In this document: positions 17,604-27,316 of the stretch, piece after piece
How positions within the stretch are numbered: the first letter of the stretch is position 1
Layout of the letters: each line of letters starts with the position of its first letter
Assembly (NCBI GenBank): GCA_947488845.1
Contig: CANLBM010000003.1
Location: forward strand, 1 to 64,000
DNA from: an uncultured Sphingomonadaceae bacterium
Lineage (GTDB): Bacteria; Pseudomonadota; Alphaproteobacteria; Sphingomonadales; Sphingomonadaceae
DNA length: 64,000 nt
Direction: 5' to 3'
Notes under the pieces: model-generated
What the model was told of the DNA's origin: nothing
What the model saw: only the letters and a program-made list of their open reading frames with translations
Database searches by the model: none
Position numbers and translations under genes: made by a program

Positions 17604-17676
17604 TCACGCAAAGCCGCGAAGGCGCAAAGAATTGGCGGTTGTCAGAAACTCTTCGTGTCTTCGCGCCTTCGCGTGA
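17604..17676. repeat. Imperfect inverted repeat between pheT and prfC
   Basis: Arms 17604-17630 and 17650-17676 are 27 bases each and pair with about six mismatches around a 19-base loop. The arms centre on repeated CGCGAAGGCGC / GCGCCTTCGCG words. Similar G-C/A-G words form dispersed intergenic repeats in proteobacteria. It fills most of the 169-base gap before prfC. Confidence 0.6.
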
Positions 17677-17725
17677 CAAATTTGGAATACACCTCCCGCT
17701 ACGCGGGAAAGAAAAGTGAAGTAAA

Positions 17726-19288
17726 ATGACCAAACCACGCCGTACATTCGCGATCATCTCCCACCCCGATGCGGGTAAGACGACGCTGACCGAGAAGCTA
17801 TTGCTGAAAGGCGGCGCTATCCATCTGGCGGGCGAGGTCAAGGCGCGGGGCGACAACCGGCGGGCGCGGTCCGACTGGATGAAGATCGAGCAGCAGCGCG
17901 GCATTTCGGTGACCAGCTCCGTCATGACCTTCGAGCGCAACGGCATCGTCTTCAACCTGCTCGACACACCGGGCCATGAAGATTTTTCCGAGGACACCTA
18001 TCGCACGCTGACTGCGGTCGACAGCGCGATCATGGTGATCGATGCCGCGAGCGGTATCGAGGCGCAGACGCTCAAGCTGTTCGAAGTCTGCCGGATGCGC
18101 AACGTCCCGATCATCACCTTCATCAACAAGGTCGACCGCGAAGGCCGCGATCCGTTCGAACTGCTCGACGAAGTCGCCGACAAGCTTGCGCTCGATGTTT
18201 GCCCGATGAGCTGGCCGACCGGCATGGGCGGACAGTTCGAGGGCGTCTATGATCTGGTCAACAATCAGCTGCATCAACCGACCGGCGACAGCAAGCAATA
18301 TGACGGTGTGACCCGGCAATTTACCGGTCTCGACGATCCCAAGCTGGCCGAGGTTCTGAGCGAAAGCGCGCTCGAGCGGCTGACCAGCGAAGGCGAACTG
18401 GCGCAGGGCGGCTATAGCGGCTTTGATCTCGAGGCCTATCAGAGCGGCGATTTGACGCCGGTCTATTTTGGCTCCGCGCTCAAGCAGTTCGGTGTCGAGG
18501 AGTTGATCGAAGCGATTGCCGACTATGCGCCATCTCCGCGCCCGCAACCCGCTGACCCGGCTCCCATCGACCCAGAGAGCGATGATGTCACCGGTTTCAT
18601 TTTCAAGATCCAGGCCAATATGGACCCGCAGCACCGCGACCGGATTGCCTTCATGCGGCTCTGCTCGGGCGAGTTCAAACGCGGCATGAAGCTGACGCCC
18701 TCGGGCCTCGGCAAACCGATTGCAATCCACTCGCCGATCCTGTTTTTCGCGCAGGACCGCGAGATTGCCGACACTGCGGAACCGGGTGATATCATCGGCA
18801 TCCCCAATCACGGCACCCTGCGGGTTGGCGATACCTTGTCCGAGAAAAACCAGGTGCGGATCACCGGCCTGCCCAATTTCGCCCCCGAAATCCTCCGCCG
18901 CGTGATCCTGCGCGATCCGACCAAGACCAAGCAGCTGCGCAAGGCACTGGACGATCTGAGCGAAGAAGGCGTGGTGCAGGTCTTCTATCCCGAAATCGGT
19001 GCCAACTGGATCATCGGCGTGGTCGGACAATTGCAGCTAGAGGTACTGGTCTCACGGCTTGAAGCCGAATATAAGGTCGACGCCTATCTGGAACAGGCCC
19101 CGTTCGAAACCGCGCGCTGGATCAGCGGCGACGACGCGACGGTCGACGCCTTTGCCAATATAAACCAGAGTGCACTCGCCAAGGACCGCGACAATAATCT
19201 GGTATTCCTGGCGAAATCCGCATGGGATGTCGGCTATCAGGAAGAGCGCAATCCTGACCTAAAGTTCAGCACGACGCGGGAACGTTAA
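17726..19288 (+). CDS. prfC: Peptide chain release factor 3
   Basis: 520 residues. A translational GTPase that strips RF1/RF2 from the ribosome after peptide release. P-loop SHPDAGKTTLTEKL at the N-terminus, switch II DTPGHEDFSEDTYRTL, and NKVDREGRDP for guanine recognition (NKxD). The REGRDPFELLDEV stretch and IGANWIIGVVGQLQLEVL C-terminal region are specific to RF3 as against EF-G. Length is close to the E. coli protein. Stands apart from pheST by a repeat-filled gap, with its own likely promoter. Confidence 0.95.
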   Translation: MTKPRRTFAIISHPDAGKTTLTEKLLLKGGAIHLAGEVKARGDNRRARSDWMKIEQQRGISVTSSVMTFERNGIVFNLLDTPGHEDFSEDTYRTLTAVDSAIMVIDAASGIEAQTLKLFEVCRMRNVPIITFINKVDREGRDPFELLDEVADKLALDVCPMSWPTGMGGQFEGVYDLVNNQLHQPTGDSKQYDGVTRQFTGLDDPKLAEVLSESALERLTSEGELAQGGYSGFDLEAYQSGDLTPVYFGSALKQFGVEELIEAIADYAPSPRPQPADPAPIDPESDDVTGFIFKIQANMDPQHRDRIAFMRLCSGEFKRGMKLTPSGLGKPIAIHSPILFFAQDREIADTAEPGDIIGIPNHGTLRVGDTLSEKNQVRITGLPNFAPEILRRVILRDPTKTKQLRKALDDLSEEGVVQVFYPEIGANWIIGVVGQLQLEVLVSRLEAEYKVDAYLEQAPFETARWISGDDATVDAFANINQSALAKDRDNNLVFLAKSAWDVGYQEERNPDLKFSTTRER

Positions 19289-19305
19289 TCCGCTAAAGCC
19301 CGGTC

Positions 19306-20604
19306 ATGGCCAGCAGATCGACAACCGAAAAGGCCTTTCAGGCGATCACCATCGATGATGAAGGCCGCGTCTGCGCCGATATTCCGGAAAGCGCCTGTAA
19401 CCAGGAACCGGGCAATTTCTTCAAACATGTCGGTTCGCTCGCCCTGACCAAAAGTGCCGATGGCCTGATTGATCCGAAGCTGGTGCTCAGCTGGCTTATG
19501 ACATCGCTGGGCGCGCCGGTGGCTCTGATCGGGCTGCTGGTGCCGGTCAGGGAAGCGGGAGCGTTGTTACCCCAGCTGTTAACCGCAGGATTTCTGAGGC
19601 GTCTGCAACGCCGCAAATGGGCCTGGGCAGCTGGTTCTCTGGTGCAAGGCCTGGCCGCCGCCGCTATCGGGCTTGTCGCGATTTCCATGACCGGTGTTGC
19701 CGCAGGCTGGACGATGGTCATCGCGCTGGCCATATTGGCGCTGGCGCGCAGTATCTGCTCGGTCTGCTACAAGGACGTGCTCGGCAAGACCATCGACAAA
19801 TCCCGGCGCGGGACCGCAACCGGACTGGCCGGCTCGATCGCGTCGGTGAGCGTCATTGTCTATGCGCTCATTCTGTCTTCCAGTCTTGTCGACCGCATGC
19901 TGCTGGTCACCGGCGGCCTGTTTCTGGCCGCGGCGGCATGGATTGTCGCAGCCTTCCTGTTCGCTACGTTGCAGGAAGAGGCGGGCGCGACCGAAGGCGG
20001 GAAAACCGCGCTCAAGGAGGCGTTTAACAATTTCACCTATCTGCGCGACGATCGGCAGCTGCTCCGCTTCATCCTGACGCGCGGCCTGTTGACCGCCACT
20101 GCGCTGGCGCCGCCGTTCATGATCGCGGTCGGGAGCGAGGCCGGGGAAGGATATGACAAGCTCGGCTTTCTGGTGCTGGCCTCGGCACTGGCCAGCCTGT
20201 GCAGCAGCTTTGTCTGGGGTCGCCTTTCCGACCGTTCCAGCCGCAAGGTGCTGACTTTCTCGGCGATGGTCGGCGCCGTCATATTGGCCGTAACAAGCTG
20301 GCTTGCCTTTGCCGGAACATTGGGCGGCGGTATCATATTGCCGGTGCTGCTGTTCGGCCTGATGATCGCCTATCAGGGCGTCCGTCTCGGGCGATCAACC
20401 CATCTCGTCGATATGGCGGGCAAGGATACCCGCGCCGCCTATACCGCGCTATCCAACACGATCATCGGCCTGCTGCTGCTCGCCGGCGGGGTTTTCAGTC
20501 TGATCGCCAACTGGTTTGGCGGAGAGGTCGTGCTGGCGATCATGGCGGCGATGAGTGGGCTGGCTATATTGGCTGCGTGGGGGCTGGAAGAAGTTCAGCG
20601 GTGA
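19306..20604 (+). CDS. MFS-type transporter of unknown substrate
   Basis: 432 residues with roughly ten to twelve hydrophobic helices. A ~70-residue soluble N-terminus (ITIDDEGRVCADIPESACNQ) is unusual for MFS proteins. MFS-like features include the cytosolic loop GRLSDRSSRKVL after the seventh helix. It begins 17 bases after prfC on the same strand and may be co-transcribed. No substrate can be read from the sequence. Confidence 0.65.
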   Translation: MASRSTTEKAFQAITIDDEGRVCADIPESACNQEPGNFFKHVGSLALTKSADGLIDPKLVLSWLMTSLGAPVALIGLLVPVREAGALLPQLLTAGFLRRLQRRKWAWAAGSLVQGLAAAAIGLVAISMTGVAAGWTMVIALAILALARSICSVCYKDVLGKTIDKSRRGTATGLAGSIASVSVIVYALILSSSLVDRMLLVTGGLFLAAAAWIVAAFLFATLQEEAGATEGGKTALKEAFNNFTYLRDDRQLLRFILTRGLLTATALAPPFMIAVGSEAGEGYDKLGFLVLASALASLCSSFVWGRLSDRSSRKVLTFSAMVGAVILAVTSWLAFAGTLGGGIILPVLLFGLMIAYQGVRLGRSTHLVDMAGKDTRAAYTALSNTIIGLLLLAGGVFSLIANWFGGEVVLAIMAAMSGLAILAAWGLEEVQR

Positions 20605-20715
20605 GAAAAATCTGGTCTTCCAGTCAAACGCGAGGTGTCTGGAACAGCGCAATCAGCAGATCATGTTTGACATGAGTGGAGAACAGTAGTTCTGTCATCG
20701 AAAAGGGAGAGGCTT

Positions 20716-21465
20716 GTGCAGGCAATTTCAAAGACGGTATTGACCCTATCCATTTCTTTTACCGTGATGGCTGCAGCTCCAGAAACACCGCAACCGCCCC
20801 TACCTCCACCTGGTGGTGCACTTGTGCTTGGAGAACTTCACGGGTCCCGGGAAGTGCCCGAACTGTTCCTTGCGATGGTTCAGGACTATGTTGCAGAAGG
20901 TAAGAAACCGATAGTGGCCGTCGAACTCCCACCATCTGCGGGAACGCTAGTCTGCCCGTTCGTCGGCGCTGACACCCTATCCGCCTTTTGGCATAACGAC
21001 TATCAGGATGGCAGAACCAGCCTCGCGATGGTCGAATTGATCTGTACCCTGAAACCGCTCGCGGCGGCCGGTGATTTGAAATTGCTTTTCATGGACGACG
21101 AGAAACGACCGGGTAGCTTTGATTCAGATGCTGCCAAGCGTATTGCATTGCTTCTTGACGGCTCAGCAACACATGCCTTCATATTGACGGGCAATTATCA
21201 TTCCCGAAACGCTCCGGAGTCAATCAATGGCCAACTTCAAAGCCTGGGGATCAAAACCACCAGTGTCACGGTAGGTGCACCCAAGGCGACCTTATGGGTA
21301 CAAATGCAGGGCGATGCCAGAGGCTCGGAACAATCGATGACGGTGAACTTTTGCAAAAGCGATCCTGGTTCCGCGGTCGCTTTTTCCCGTCTTGAGTTGC
21401 CAAAATGGGATTATTGCCTGAATTTGCCCGAGATGACGGCCTCGCCACCAGCGCAAGGTCACTAA
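20716..21465 (+). CDS. Exported ChaN/EreA-like (TIKI superfamily) protein
   Basis: 249 residues beginning at GTG 20716 after GGGAGAG. Residues 1-20 look like a signal peptide. The sequence LVLGELHGSREVPEL (about 37-51), VAVELP (about 71) and FILTGNYHSRNAPES (about 155) match the G-E-x-H ... E-x-P ... G-x-x-H layout of the superfamily holding ChaN heme-binding proteins, TraB and erythromycin esterase-like enzymes, whose His and Glu residues bind metal or act in catalysis. Likely a periplasmic hydrolase or ligand-binding protein. Two possible disulphide cysteine pairs are present. Its stop overlaps convergent metW by four bases. Confidence 0.55.
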   Translation: MQAISKTVLTLSISFTVMAAAPETPQPPLPPPGGALVLGELHGSREVPELFLAMVQDYVAEGKKPIVAVELPPSAGTLVCPFVGADTLSAFWHNDYQDGRTSLAMVELICTLKPLAAAGDLKLLFMDDEKRPGSFDSDAAKRIALLLDGSATHAFILTGNYHSRNAPESINGQLQSLGIKTTSVTVGAPKATLWVQMQGDARGSEQSMTVNFCKSDPGSAVAFSRLELPKWDYCLNLPEMTASPPAQGH

Positions 21466-22052
21466 CCCCGCAACAAAAACACCGCATGTTCCGCCAGCAG
21501 ATTCGCCATGCCGCGCCCGGTCTGCTTGTCGCCGCTCAGGAACCACTGGCCTTCCTGTACATATTTGCCATCCTGCACCAGCGCGCGGAAATCGTCGATC
21601 GTGACATGGTGGATATTGGGCGTGTCATACCAGCTTTGCGGAATCAGGCGGGTGACCGGCATGCGGCCGCCGAACATCAGCGAGCTGCGCACGCGCCAAT
21701 GGGCAAAATTGGGGAAACTTACAAAGGCCTGCTGGCCGATCCGCAGCAGCTGTTCGAGCATGACATCAGGCCGGTGTGTCGTCTGCAGCGTCTGGCTCAG
21801 GATCGCATAGTCGAAACTGCCATCGGGATAGGCGGCCAGATCGGTGTCGGCATCGCCCTGCACCACCGAGAGACCCTTGGCGACCGCACTGGCAACATTG
21901 GAGGGCTCGATCTCCAGCCCGCGGGCATCGCATCCTTTTTCATCGCGCAGCGCCGCCATCAGCGCGCCGTCGCCACAGCCGATATCGAGAACACGGCTGC
22001 CGGGCGCGATATTGTCGGCAATGATCTGCAGGTCGGGTCGGAGTTTGGTCAT
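21462..22052 (-). CDS. metW: Methionine biosynthesis protein MetW
   Basis: 196 residues with a class I methyltransferase fold: RVLDIGCGDGALMAAL for S-adenosylmethionine binding near residue 20, then RGLEIEPSNVASAVAKGLSV and FDYAILSQTLQTTHRPDVML. MetW is encoded beside MetX in many proteobacteria and is needed with it for homoserine acylation in several species; it is unlikely to be an ordinary methyltransferase. It follows metX on the same strand after a 94-base gap carrying an inverted repeat. Confidence 0.92.
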   Translation of the reverse strand: MTKLRPDLQIIADNIAPGSRVLDIGCGDGALMAALRDEKGCDARGLEIEPSNVASAVAKGLSVVQGDADTDLAAYPDGSFDYAILSQTLQTTHRPDVMLEQLLRIGQQAFVSFPNFAHWRVRSSLMFGGRMPVTRLIPQSWYDTPNIHHVTIDDFRALVQDGKYVQEGQWFLSGDKQTGRGMANLLAEHAVFLLRG

Positions 22053-22066
22053 GGCGATACACGCTC

Positions 22067-22134
22067 CCGTTCGCCCTGAGCCTGTCGAAGGGTGTTTAGA
22101 GCGGATGGTGCTTCGACAAGCTCAGCACGAACGG
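22067..22134. repeat. Inverted repeat inside the metX-metW operon (family copy 1)
   Basis: Arms 22067-22090 (CCGTTCGCCCTGAGCCTGTC...) and 22111-22134 pair over 24 bases with three mismatches around a 20-base loop. A second copy of the same family lies at 57446-57525. Both are intergenic. In the metX-metW transcript it would form a strong hairpin. Confidence 0.8.
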
Positions 22135-22146
22135 TGATTGCTATTT

Positions 22147-23271
22147 TCATCGTCCTTCCCCCGCCTTCAGGAAACCATCCACAATCCGGTTCATCTCCGG
22201 GTTTTCCAGCAGGAAGCTGTCGTGACCGAACGGACTCGACAATTCCATGAAGCTGACCTCGGCCCCAGCTGCATTAAGCGCGTGGACCATTGTCCGGCTT
22301 TCGCTGGTCGGATAGAGCCAGTCGCTGTCAAAGCTGATCAGGCAGAAGCGGGTTTTTGATCCCTTGAAGGCATGGGCGAGCACCCCGCCGTGCGCCTCGG
22401 CGAGGTCGAAATAGTCCATCGCCCGGGTAATATAGAGATAGCTGTTGGCATCGAAGCGGTCGACAAAGCTGATCCCCTGATGGCGCAGGTAGCTTTCCAC
22501 CTGGAAATCTGCGTCGAAACCGAAGGTCTTGGCCTCCCGGTCCTGCAGGCGGCGGCCGAATTTCTCGGTCAGGCCCGCTTCCGAGAGATAGGTGATATGC
22601 GCCGCCATCCGGGCGACCGCGAGGCCGCTGCTTGGCGGGTCGTCGTCGGCATAATAAGCCCCGCCGCGCCAGCGCGGGTCGGCCATGATCGCTTGCCGTC
22701 CGACCTCGTGAAAGGCGATATTCTGGGCGCTGTGGCGCGCCGCCGAAGCGATGATCACCGCCGACTTGACCCGCTCGGGATAGAGCGCGGCCCAGCTTAT
22801 TGACTGCATTCCGCCCATCGAGCCGCCGACGACCGCATGTAGCCGCTCGATCCCGAGATGGTCGAGCAGCATCGCCTGCGCCCGCACCATATCGGCGATG
22901 GTCAGCACCGGAAAATCCATCCCCCAGGGCTCGTCGGTGGCCGGATTGATCGTTGCCGGACCGGAGCTGCCGAGACAGCTGCCGATCACATTTGCACAAA
23001 TGACAAAATGGCGATCGGTATCGATCGGCTTGCCCGGTCCCACCATCCTTACCCACCAGCCATCCTTGCCGGTCAGCGGATGTTTCGAGGCGACATATTG
23101 ATCGCCGGTCAGAGCATGACAGATCAGAATGGCATTGCTGGCGTCCGCGTTGAGCGTGCCATAGGTTTCATAGGCATATTCGACCGGCGCAAGTGCGGCT
23201 CCGCTGTCCAGTGGCAGCGGCCCCAGCAAACGGACTTGTCTGTTTAACCCATAACGCTCATCTTCGCTCAT
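22147..23271 (-). CDS. metX: Homoserine O-acyltransferase MetX
   Basis: 374 residues. An alpha/beta hydrolase-fold enzyme acylating homoserine with acetyl- or succinyl-CoA, the first committed step to methionine. Nucleophile Ser lies in [11 protein letters not shown], the Asp in [12 protein letters not shown] and the His in [12 protein letters not shown]. An early [16 protein letters not shown] forms the oxyanion region. It is divergent from hisC over 115 bases and followed by metW. I looked for a SAM-II riboswitch in the leader and found none of its conserved core. Confidence 0.94.
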   Translation of the reverse strand: MSEDERYGLNRQVRLLGPLPLDSGAALAPVEYAYETYGTLNADASNAILICHALTGDQYVASKHPLTGKDGWWVRMVGPGKPIDTDRHFVICANVIGSCLGSSGPATINPATDEPWGMDFPVLTIADMVRAQAMLLDHLGIERLHAVVGGSMGGMQSISWAALYPERVKSAVIIASAARHSAQNIAFHEVGRQAIMADPRWRGGAYYADDDPPSSGLAVARMAAHITYLSEAGLTEKFGRRLQDREAKTFGFDADFQVESYLRHQGISFVDRFDANSYLYITRAMDYFDLAEAHGGVLAHAFKGSKTRFCLISFDSDWLYPTSESRTMVHALNAAGAEVSFMELSSPFGHDSFLLENPEMNRIVDGFLKAGEGR

Positions 23272-23386
23272 GATAATAGGGGCTAAGCGGCGAAATCGGG
23301 AGCGTCAATTGATAATGCTGTTGACTGACAGGCCGCAAAGGTTAGTCCGGCGACAGATATTATCTTCAGACGAACAGGCCAAGGCA

Positions 23387-24487
23387 ATGAATGCACCGAA
23401 ACCAAAAGACTGGATCATGGGAATCGCGCCCTACGTGCCCGGGAAATCCAGCGGTGATGACGGTCGCAAGCTGGTCAAATTGTCAGCCAACGAGAACCCG
23501 CTGGGCTGCAGCCCGGAAGCGACCGCGGCATTGAACGAGGCCTCCGCGTTCGTGGACCGCTATCCCGATCCCGGCTCGACCAAATTGCGCAAAGCGATCG
23601 CCGCCAAATTTGGCCTCGATCCGGCGCGGATCATCTGCGGCACCGGGTCGGACGACGTGCTCCATCTCGCCGCCAATGCGTTCAGCGGGCCGGGCGATGA
23701 AGTGATCTACGTCAAATATGGCTTCGCCGTTTATGATATCGCCGCGCGGCGATATGGCGGCACGCCGGTTATTGCCGATGACAAGAACTATGGCACCGAT
23801 GTCAATGCGATATTGGCCAAGGTCAATGACCGGACGCGGGTCGTCTTTGTTGCCAATCCCAATAATCCCACCGGCACCTTCTCCAGCCGCGCAGAAATAG
23901 CGCGCCTGCAGGCAGAGCTTCCCGAGCACGTCCTGCTGGTGCTCGATGGCGCCTATGCCGAATATCTCGCAGCTGACGAAGATGATGGTGCGCTAGAGTT
24001 GGCCGAGACCAGGGCCAATGTCCTGGTCACCCGCACCTTCTCCAAAATCCACGGCCTGGCCGCCGAACGGATCGGCTGGGGCTATGCGTCCGCAGACATT
24101 ATCGACGCGATGAACCGCATCCGTCTGCCCTTCAACGTCACTACGGCAGGCCAGGAAGCCGCCCTCGCCGCCTTGGCTGCCGATGACTTCGTTGCCACCA
24201 GCCGCGCGCATAACGCAAAATGGCGGCAATGGCTGAGCGACGAGATCAATGCCCTGGGCAATCACGGCTTGCGGATCGTGCCGAGCCACACCAATTTCCT
24301 GCTGGTCCTGTTCGAGGGCAAAATCACCGCCGAACAGGTCAATGCGGCGCTGATGGAAAAAGGCTATGCCGTACGCTGGCTGCCCGGACAGGGGCTGGTC
24401 AACGGCCTGCGGATGACCGTCGGTACCGAGGAAGAAACGCGCGGCCTCGCCGAGGCCTTACGCGAAATCTTGACGGTCTCCGACTGA
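23387..24487 (+). CDS. hisC: Histidinol-phosphate / aromatic aminotransferase
   Basis: 366 residues from ATG 23387; the frame stays open back to 23270 but homologous sequence begins at [20 protein letters not shown] fold-type I PLP enzyme: [11 protein letters not shown] start of the core, [15 protein letters not shown], and the PLP lysine in [18 protein letters not shown]. HisC transaminates imidazole acetol phosphate; in alphaproteobacteria the gene often also serves phenylalanine and tyrosine, which fits the tyrA gene overlapping its stop by one base (TGATG). Confidence 0.93.
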   Translation: MNAPKPKDWIMGIAPYVPGKSSGDDGRKLVKLSANENPLGCSPEATAALNEASAFVDRYPDPGSTKLRKAIAAKFGLDPARIICGTGSDDVLHLAANAFSGPGDEVIYVKYGFAVYDIAARRYGGTPVIADDKNYGTDVNAILAKVNDRTRVVFVANPNNPTGTFSSRAEIARLQAELPEHVLLVLDGAYAEYLAADEDDGALELAETRANVLVTRTFSKIHGLAAERIGWGYASADIIDAMNRIRLPFNVTTAGQEAALAALAADDFVATSRAHNAKWRQWLSDEINALGNHGLRIVPSHTNFLLVLFEGKITAEQVNAALMEKGYAVRWLPGQGLVNGLRMTVGTEEETRGLAEALREILTVSD

Positions 24488-25395
24488 TGTTGCCTTTTGC
24501 CAATATTGCTATCATCGGAATCGGGCTCATCGGATCATCCATTGCCCATGCGGTGCGGGCGACGATGCCGTCGGCCCGGATTACCGGCTTCGACGCCGAT
24601 GCAGAGGTGCGGGCGCGGGTCATTGAACTGGGCTTTTGCCACGACGTCAGCGACAGCGCCGGAGCTGCGGTCACCGACGCCGATCTGGTCATCCTCTGCG
24701 TGCCGGTAGGCGTGATGGCAGAGGTTGCCGCCGAGATCGCCGACGACCTGCCGAACGATGCCATTATCAGCGATGTCGGGTCGTCCAAGGAAAGCGTGCT
24801 CGCCGCTCTGGCCAAGGCCCTGCCCGGTTCACGGATCATTCCGGCCCATCCTGTTGCCGGCACCGAGCATAGCGGCCCGGATGCCGGGTTTTCGACGCTG
24901 TTTCAGGAACGCTGGTGCATATTGACACCGCCGGAAGATGCTGCCGAAGGCGATGTGGAACGGGTGCAGGCTTTCTGGGAACAAGTCGGTGCCAATGTCG
25001 AGATCATGGATGCCAAACATCATGATCTGGTGCTGGCCGTCACCAGCCATTTGCCGCATCTGATTGCCTATACGATCGTCGGCACCGCGTCCGATCTGGA
25101 AGATGTGACCCGTGGCGAAGTGATCAAATATTCCGCTGGTGGTTTTCGCGATTTTACCAGAATCGCCGCCTCGGATCCGACCATGTGGCGCGATGTCTTC
25201 CTGTCCAACAAGGATGCGGTGCTGGAAATGCTCCAGCGCTTCTCGGAAGATCTGACCGCGCTGCAACGCGCCATCCGCTGGGACAAGGGCGACGAACTGT
25301 TCGATCTCTTCTCCAAGACCCGTGCCATCCGCCGCCGGATTATCGAAGAAGGCCAGGACGACGCCGCGCCGGATTTCGGGCGGACGCACGACTGA
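24487..25395 (+). CDS. tyrA: Prephenate / arogenate dehydrogenase
   Basis: 302 residues. Rossmann motif IGIGLIGSSIAHAVR at the N-terminus, the catalytic-region HPVAGTEHSGPDAGFSTLF (conserved His and Ser), and the helical dimer domain with VTSHLPHLIAYTIVG and FRDFTRIAASDPTMWRDVF. Oxidatively decarboxylates prephenate or arogenate toward tyrosine. ATG 24487 overlaps the hisC stop by one base, so the pair is translationally linked. Open frame upstream to 24220 is a shadow of hisC. Confidence 0.94.
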   Translation: MLPFANIAIIGIGLIGSSIAHAVRATMPSARITGFDADAEVRARVIELGFCHDVSDSAGAAVTDADLVILCVPVGVMAEVAAEIADDLPNDAIISDVGSSKESVLAALAKALPGSRIIPAHPVAGTEHSGPDAGFSTLFQERWCILTPPEDAAEGDVERVQAFWEQVGANVEIMDAKHHDLVLAVTSHLPHLIAYTIVGTASDLEDVTRGEVIKYSAGGFRDFTRIAASDPTMWRDVFLSNKDAVLEMLQRFSEDLTALQRAIRWDKGDELFDLFSKTRAIRRRIIEEGQDDAAPDFGRTHD

Positions 25396-25831
25396 TTCCG
25401 CGCTTGTCGCCGAAAGCACCCGCCAATAGCTTTACAGACAAGCCCGTTTTTATTTTCCGTGACTTTTGCCCCGAAGCCCCGGATTTTCAGCCTTTATAGA
25501 TCGTCAGTCACCTGTCGAGTGTAACCTTCCAAAATAGCCTCCAGGCCGGTCCGCTAAAAACATGCGGACCATCGCAAAGGTGATAATTCGATCCAGATTG
25601 TCAAAGAGCCAGTTCCGCCTGCGAGCGGAACATGGCGATAATATGCGATCTAGCAGGGTGTAGGACAGCATTATTTCGGTGATGAACTGGGGCGCAATAC
25701 TCCGTGTCGCCTTGGGTCGCGGCAATCGGAAACGAAGTTTTATAACGGCATATACAATGCCATAAAATTCGGTACCATGCGAGAATACCCCGCGGTAGCA
25801 AACAGCGCGGAAACGCTATGGGAGTCTGAGT
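25396..25831. other. 436-base intergenic region with three small hairpins
   Basis: No convincing gene. It holds three perfect short stems: GGTCCGC/GCGGACC (25548-25570), GTTCCGC/GCGGAAC (25612-25631) and GGCAT/ATGCC (25747-25761). The last two precede the MFS gene and could be leader structures or operator sites. A short reverse frame at 25504-25725 has no recognisable content. Confidence 0.4.
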
Positions 25832-27316
25832 TTGGCCGAAACTACAGCGAATAATGTCGCACATTCCAGCAATGGTGGAAGCCCGGAAACGGGATATGGC
25901 ACCAAAAACTACCGCAATTATATTCTCGGAATATTGCTCACCGTCTATATTTTCAATTTCATCGATCGCACGATCATCAACATATTGACCGAGCCGATCA
26001 AAGAAAGCTTCGGGGTTGAAGATTGGCAAATGGGGCTGCTTGGCGGCCCGGCTTTTGCAATCCTCTATACATTTGTCGGCATCCCGATTGCGCGCTTCTC
26101 CGAAAAGAACCACCGGGTCTGGATCATCGCCGGATCGGTGGCCTTGTGGAGCCTGATGACGGTATTATGCGGCTTTGCGACCAGCTTCATCGCACTGTTC
26201 ATATTTCGTATCGGCGTCAGCATCGGCGAAGCGGGCTGCTCGCCACCGGCCAATTCGATCATCGCCGACTATTTCGTCCCCAAGGAGCGCTCGACCGCCG
26301 TTTCGGTCTATGCGTTGGGAATCCCGCTCGGCGGCATGGTCGCCTATGTTTTCGGCGGCTTCATTGTCGGTAGCCTCGATGGCCCGACCGTCGCCGCGAT
26401 GTTCAGCAGCTGGAACTGGACCTGGGCAGCGAACGCGCTGGACTGGCAGAATATCGAAGCATGGCGGGTGGCTTTCGTGGTCGTCGGTGTTCCCGGACTG
26501 ATTGTCGCGTTGATCGTCAAGATGACGATCAAGGAACCGCCCCGCGGCTATACCGACCCGGTGGAAATGCAGAACAAGGACCAGGTCGGATTCCGCGAAG
26601 TGTTGAAGATATTGTCGCTGAAGCCCGCCTATTGGCATGTCACCATGGGCGTGACCATTGCCTCGTTCGTCAATTATGGCGTCGGCCAGTTCTTCGTGTC
26701 CTTCCTGATCCGGACCCATGAGCTGTCGATATTTGACGCCTCGGTAAAATTCGCGTTGGCACTGGCGGTCATGGCATCGATTGGCACCTATATGTCGGGC
26801 TATCTGGCGGACAAATATGCAGAACGCTTTCCCAAGGCATTGGCCTTGATACCGATGTTTGCGCTGATAGGCGTGATCCCTATGCATGTGGTCGGCTATC
26901 TGGCAGATTCCCTGTGGCTGGCCATTCCACTGATGATGGTCGGTCAAATGCTGCTCTATACCTATCTCTGCCCGCTCTATGCAGTCCCCAGCGGCGTGGT
27001 TGACAGCCGGATGAGAGCCACGGCAGTCGCCGTCACCCTGTTCATCGTCAACCTGCTGGGTTACGGCCTTGGTCCGCCACTGATCGGCGGGCTGTCGACA
27101 ATATTGAATGCGACATTCCTGTCAGGACTGGATCCGGCACTGACGCTGGAGGCGTGCAAGGCAAGCAATCTCGCCGTTGCTGCGCAAGCCGCTTGTGATT
27201 CGGCCAATGCGGACGGACTGCAGTGGTCGATGGTCCTGTTCAAATGTCTCTATATCTGGGCAGTTTTCCACTTCTACATGGCCAGCCGCACCATTCAACG
27301 CGACATGGGCCGCTAA
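25832..27316 (+). CDS. Spinster-like MFS transporter
   Basis: 494 residues, about twelve membrane helices. The first helix motif IFNFIDRTIINILTEPIK and the following WQMGLLGGPAFAILYTFVGI and FRIGVSIGEAGCSPPA are typical of the Spinster-like MFS group common in sphingomonads, often near genes for lipid or aromatic catabolism. Start is TTG 25832 with GGGAG seven bases upstream. The longer periplasmic loops (around 200 and 420) exceed those of the two related transporters at 53 and 56 kb. Substrate unknown. Convergent with the cupin gene across a long hairpin. Confidence 0.85.
   Translation: MAETTANNVAHSSNGGSPETGYGTKNYRNYILGILLTVYIFNFIDRTIINILTEPIKESFGVEDWQMGLLGGPAFAILYTFVGIPIARFSEKNHRVWIIAGSVALWSLMTVLCGFATSFIALFIFRIGVSIGEAGCSPPANSIIADYFVPKERSTAVSVYALGIPLGGMVAYVFGGFIVGSLDGPTVAAMFSSWNWTWAANALDWQNIEAWRVAFVVVGVPGLIVALIVKMTIKEPPRGYTDPVEMQNKDQVGFREVLKILSLKPAYWHVTMGVTIASFVNYGVGQFFVSFLIRTHELSIFDASVKFALALAVMASIGTYMSGYLADKYAERFPKALALIPMFALIGVIPMHVVGYLADSLWLAIPLMMVGQMLLYTYLCPLYAVPSGVVDSRMRATAVAVTLFIVNLLGYGLGPPLIGGLSTILNATFLSGLDPALTLEACKASNLAVAAQAACDSANADGLQWSMVLFKCLYIWAVFHFYMASRTIQRDMGR

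Noticed and set aside
23272..23386. Possible SAM-II riboswitch before metX
   Set aside because: The conserved core and pseudoknot sequence of SAM-II was not found in the leader on the metX strand.
24220..24486. N-terminal extension of TyrA
   Set aside because: Overlaps hisC in another frame; the Rossmann start [13 protein letters not shown] begins at 24487.
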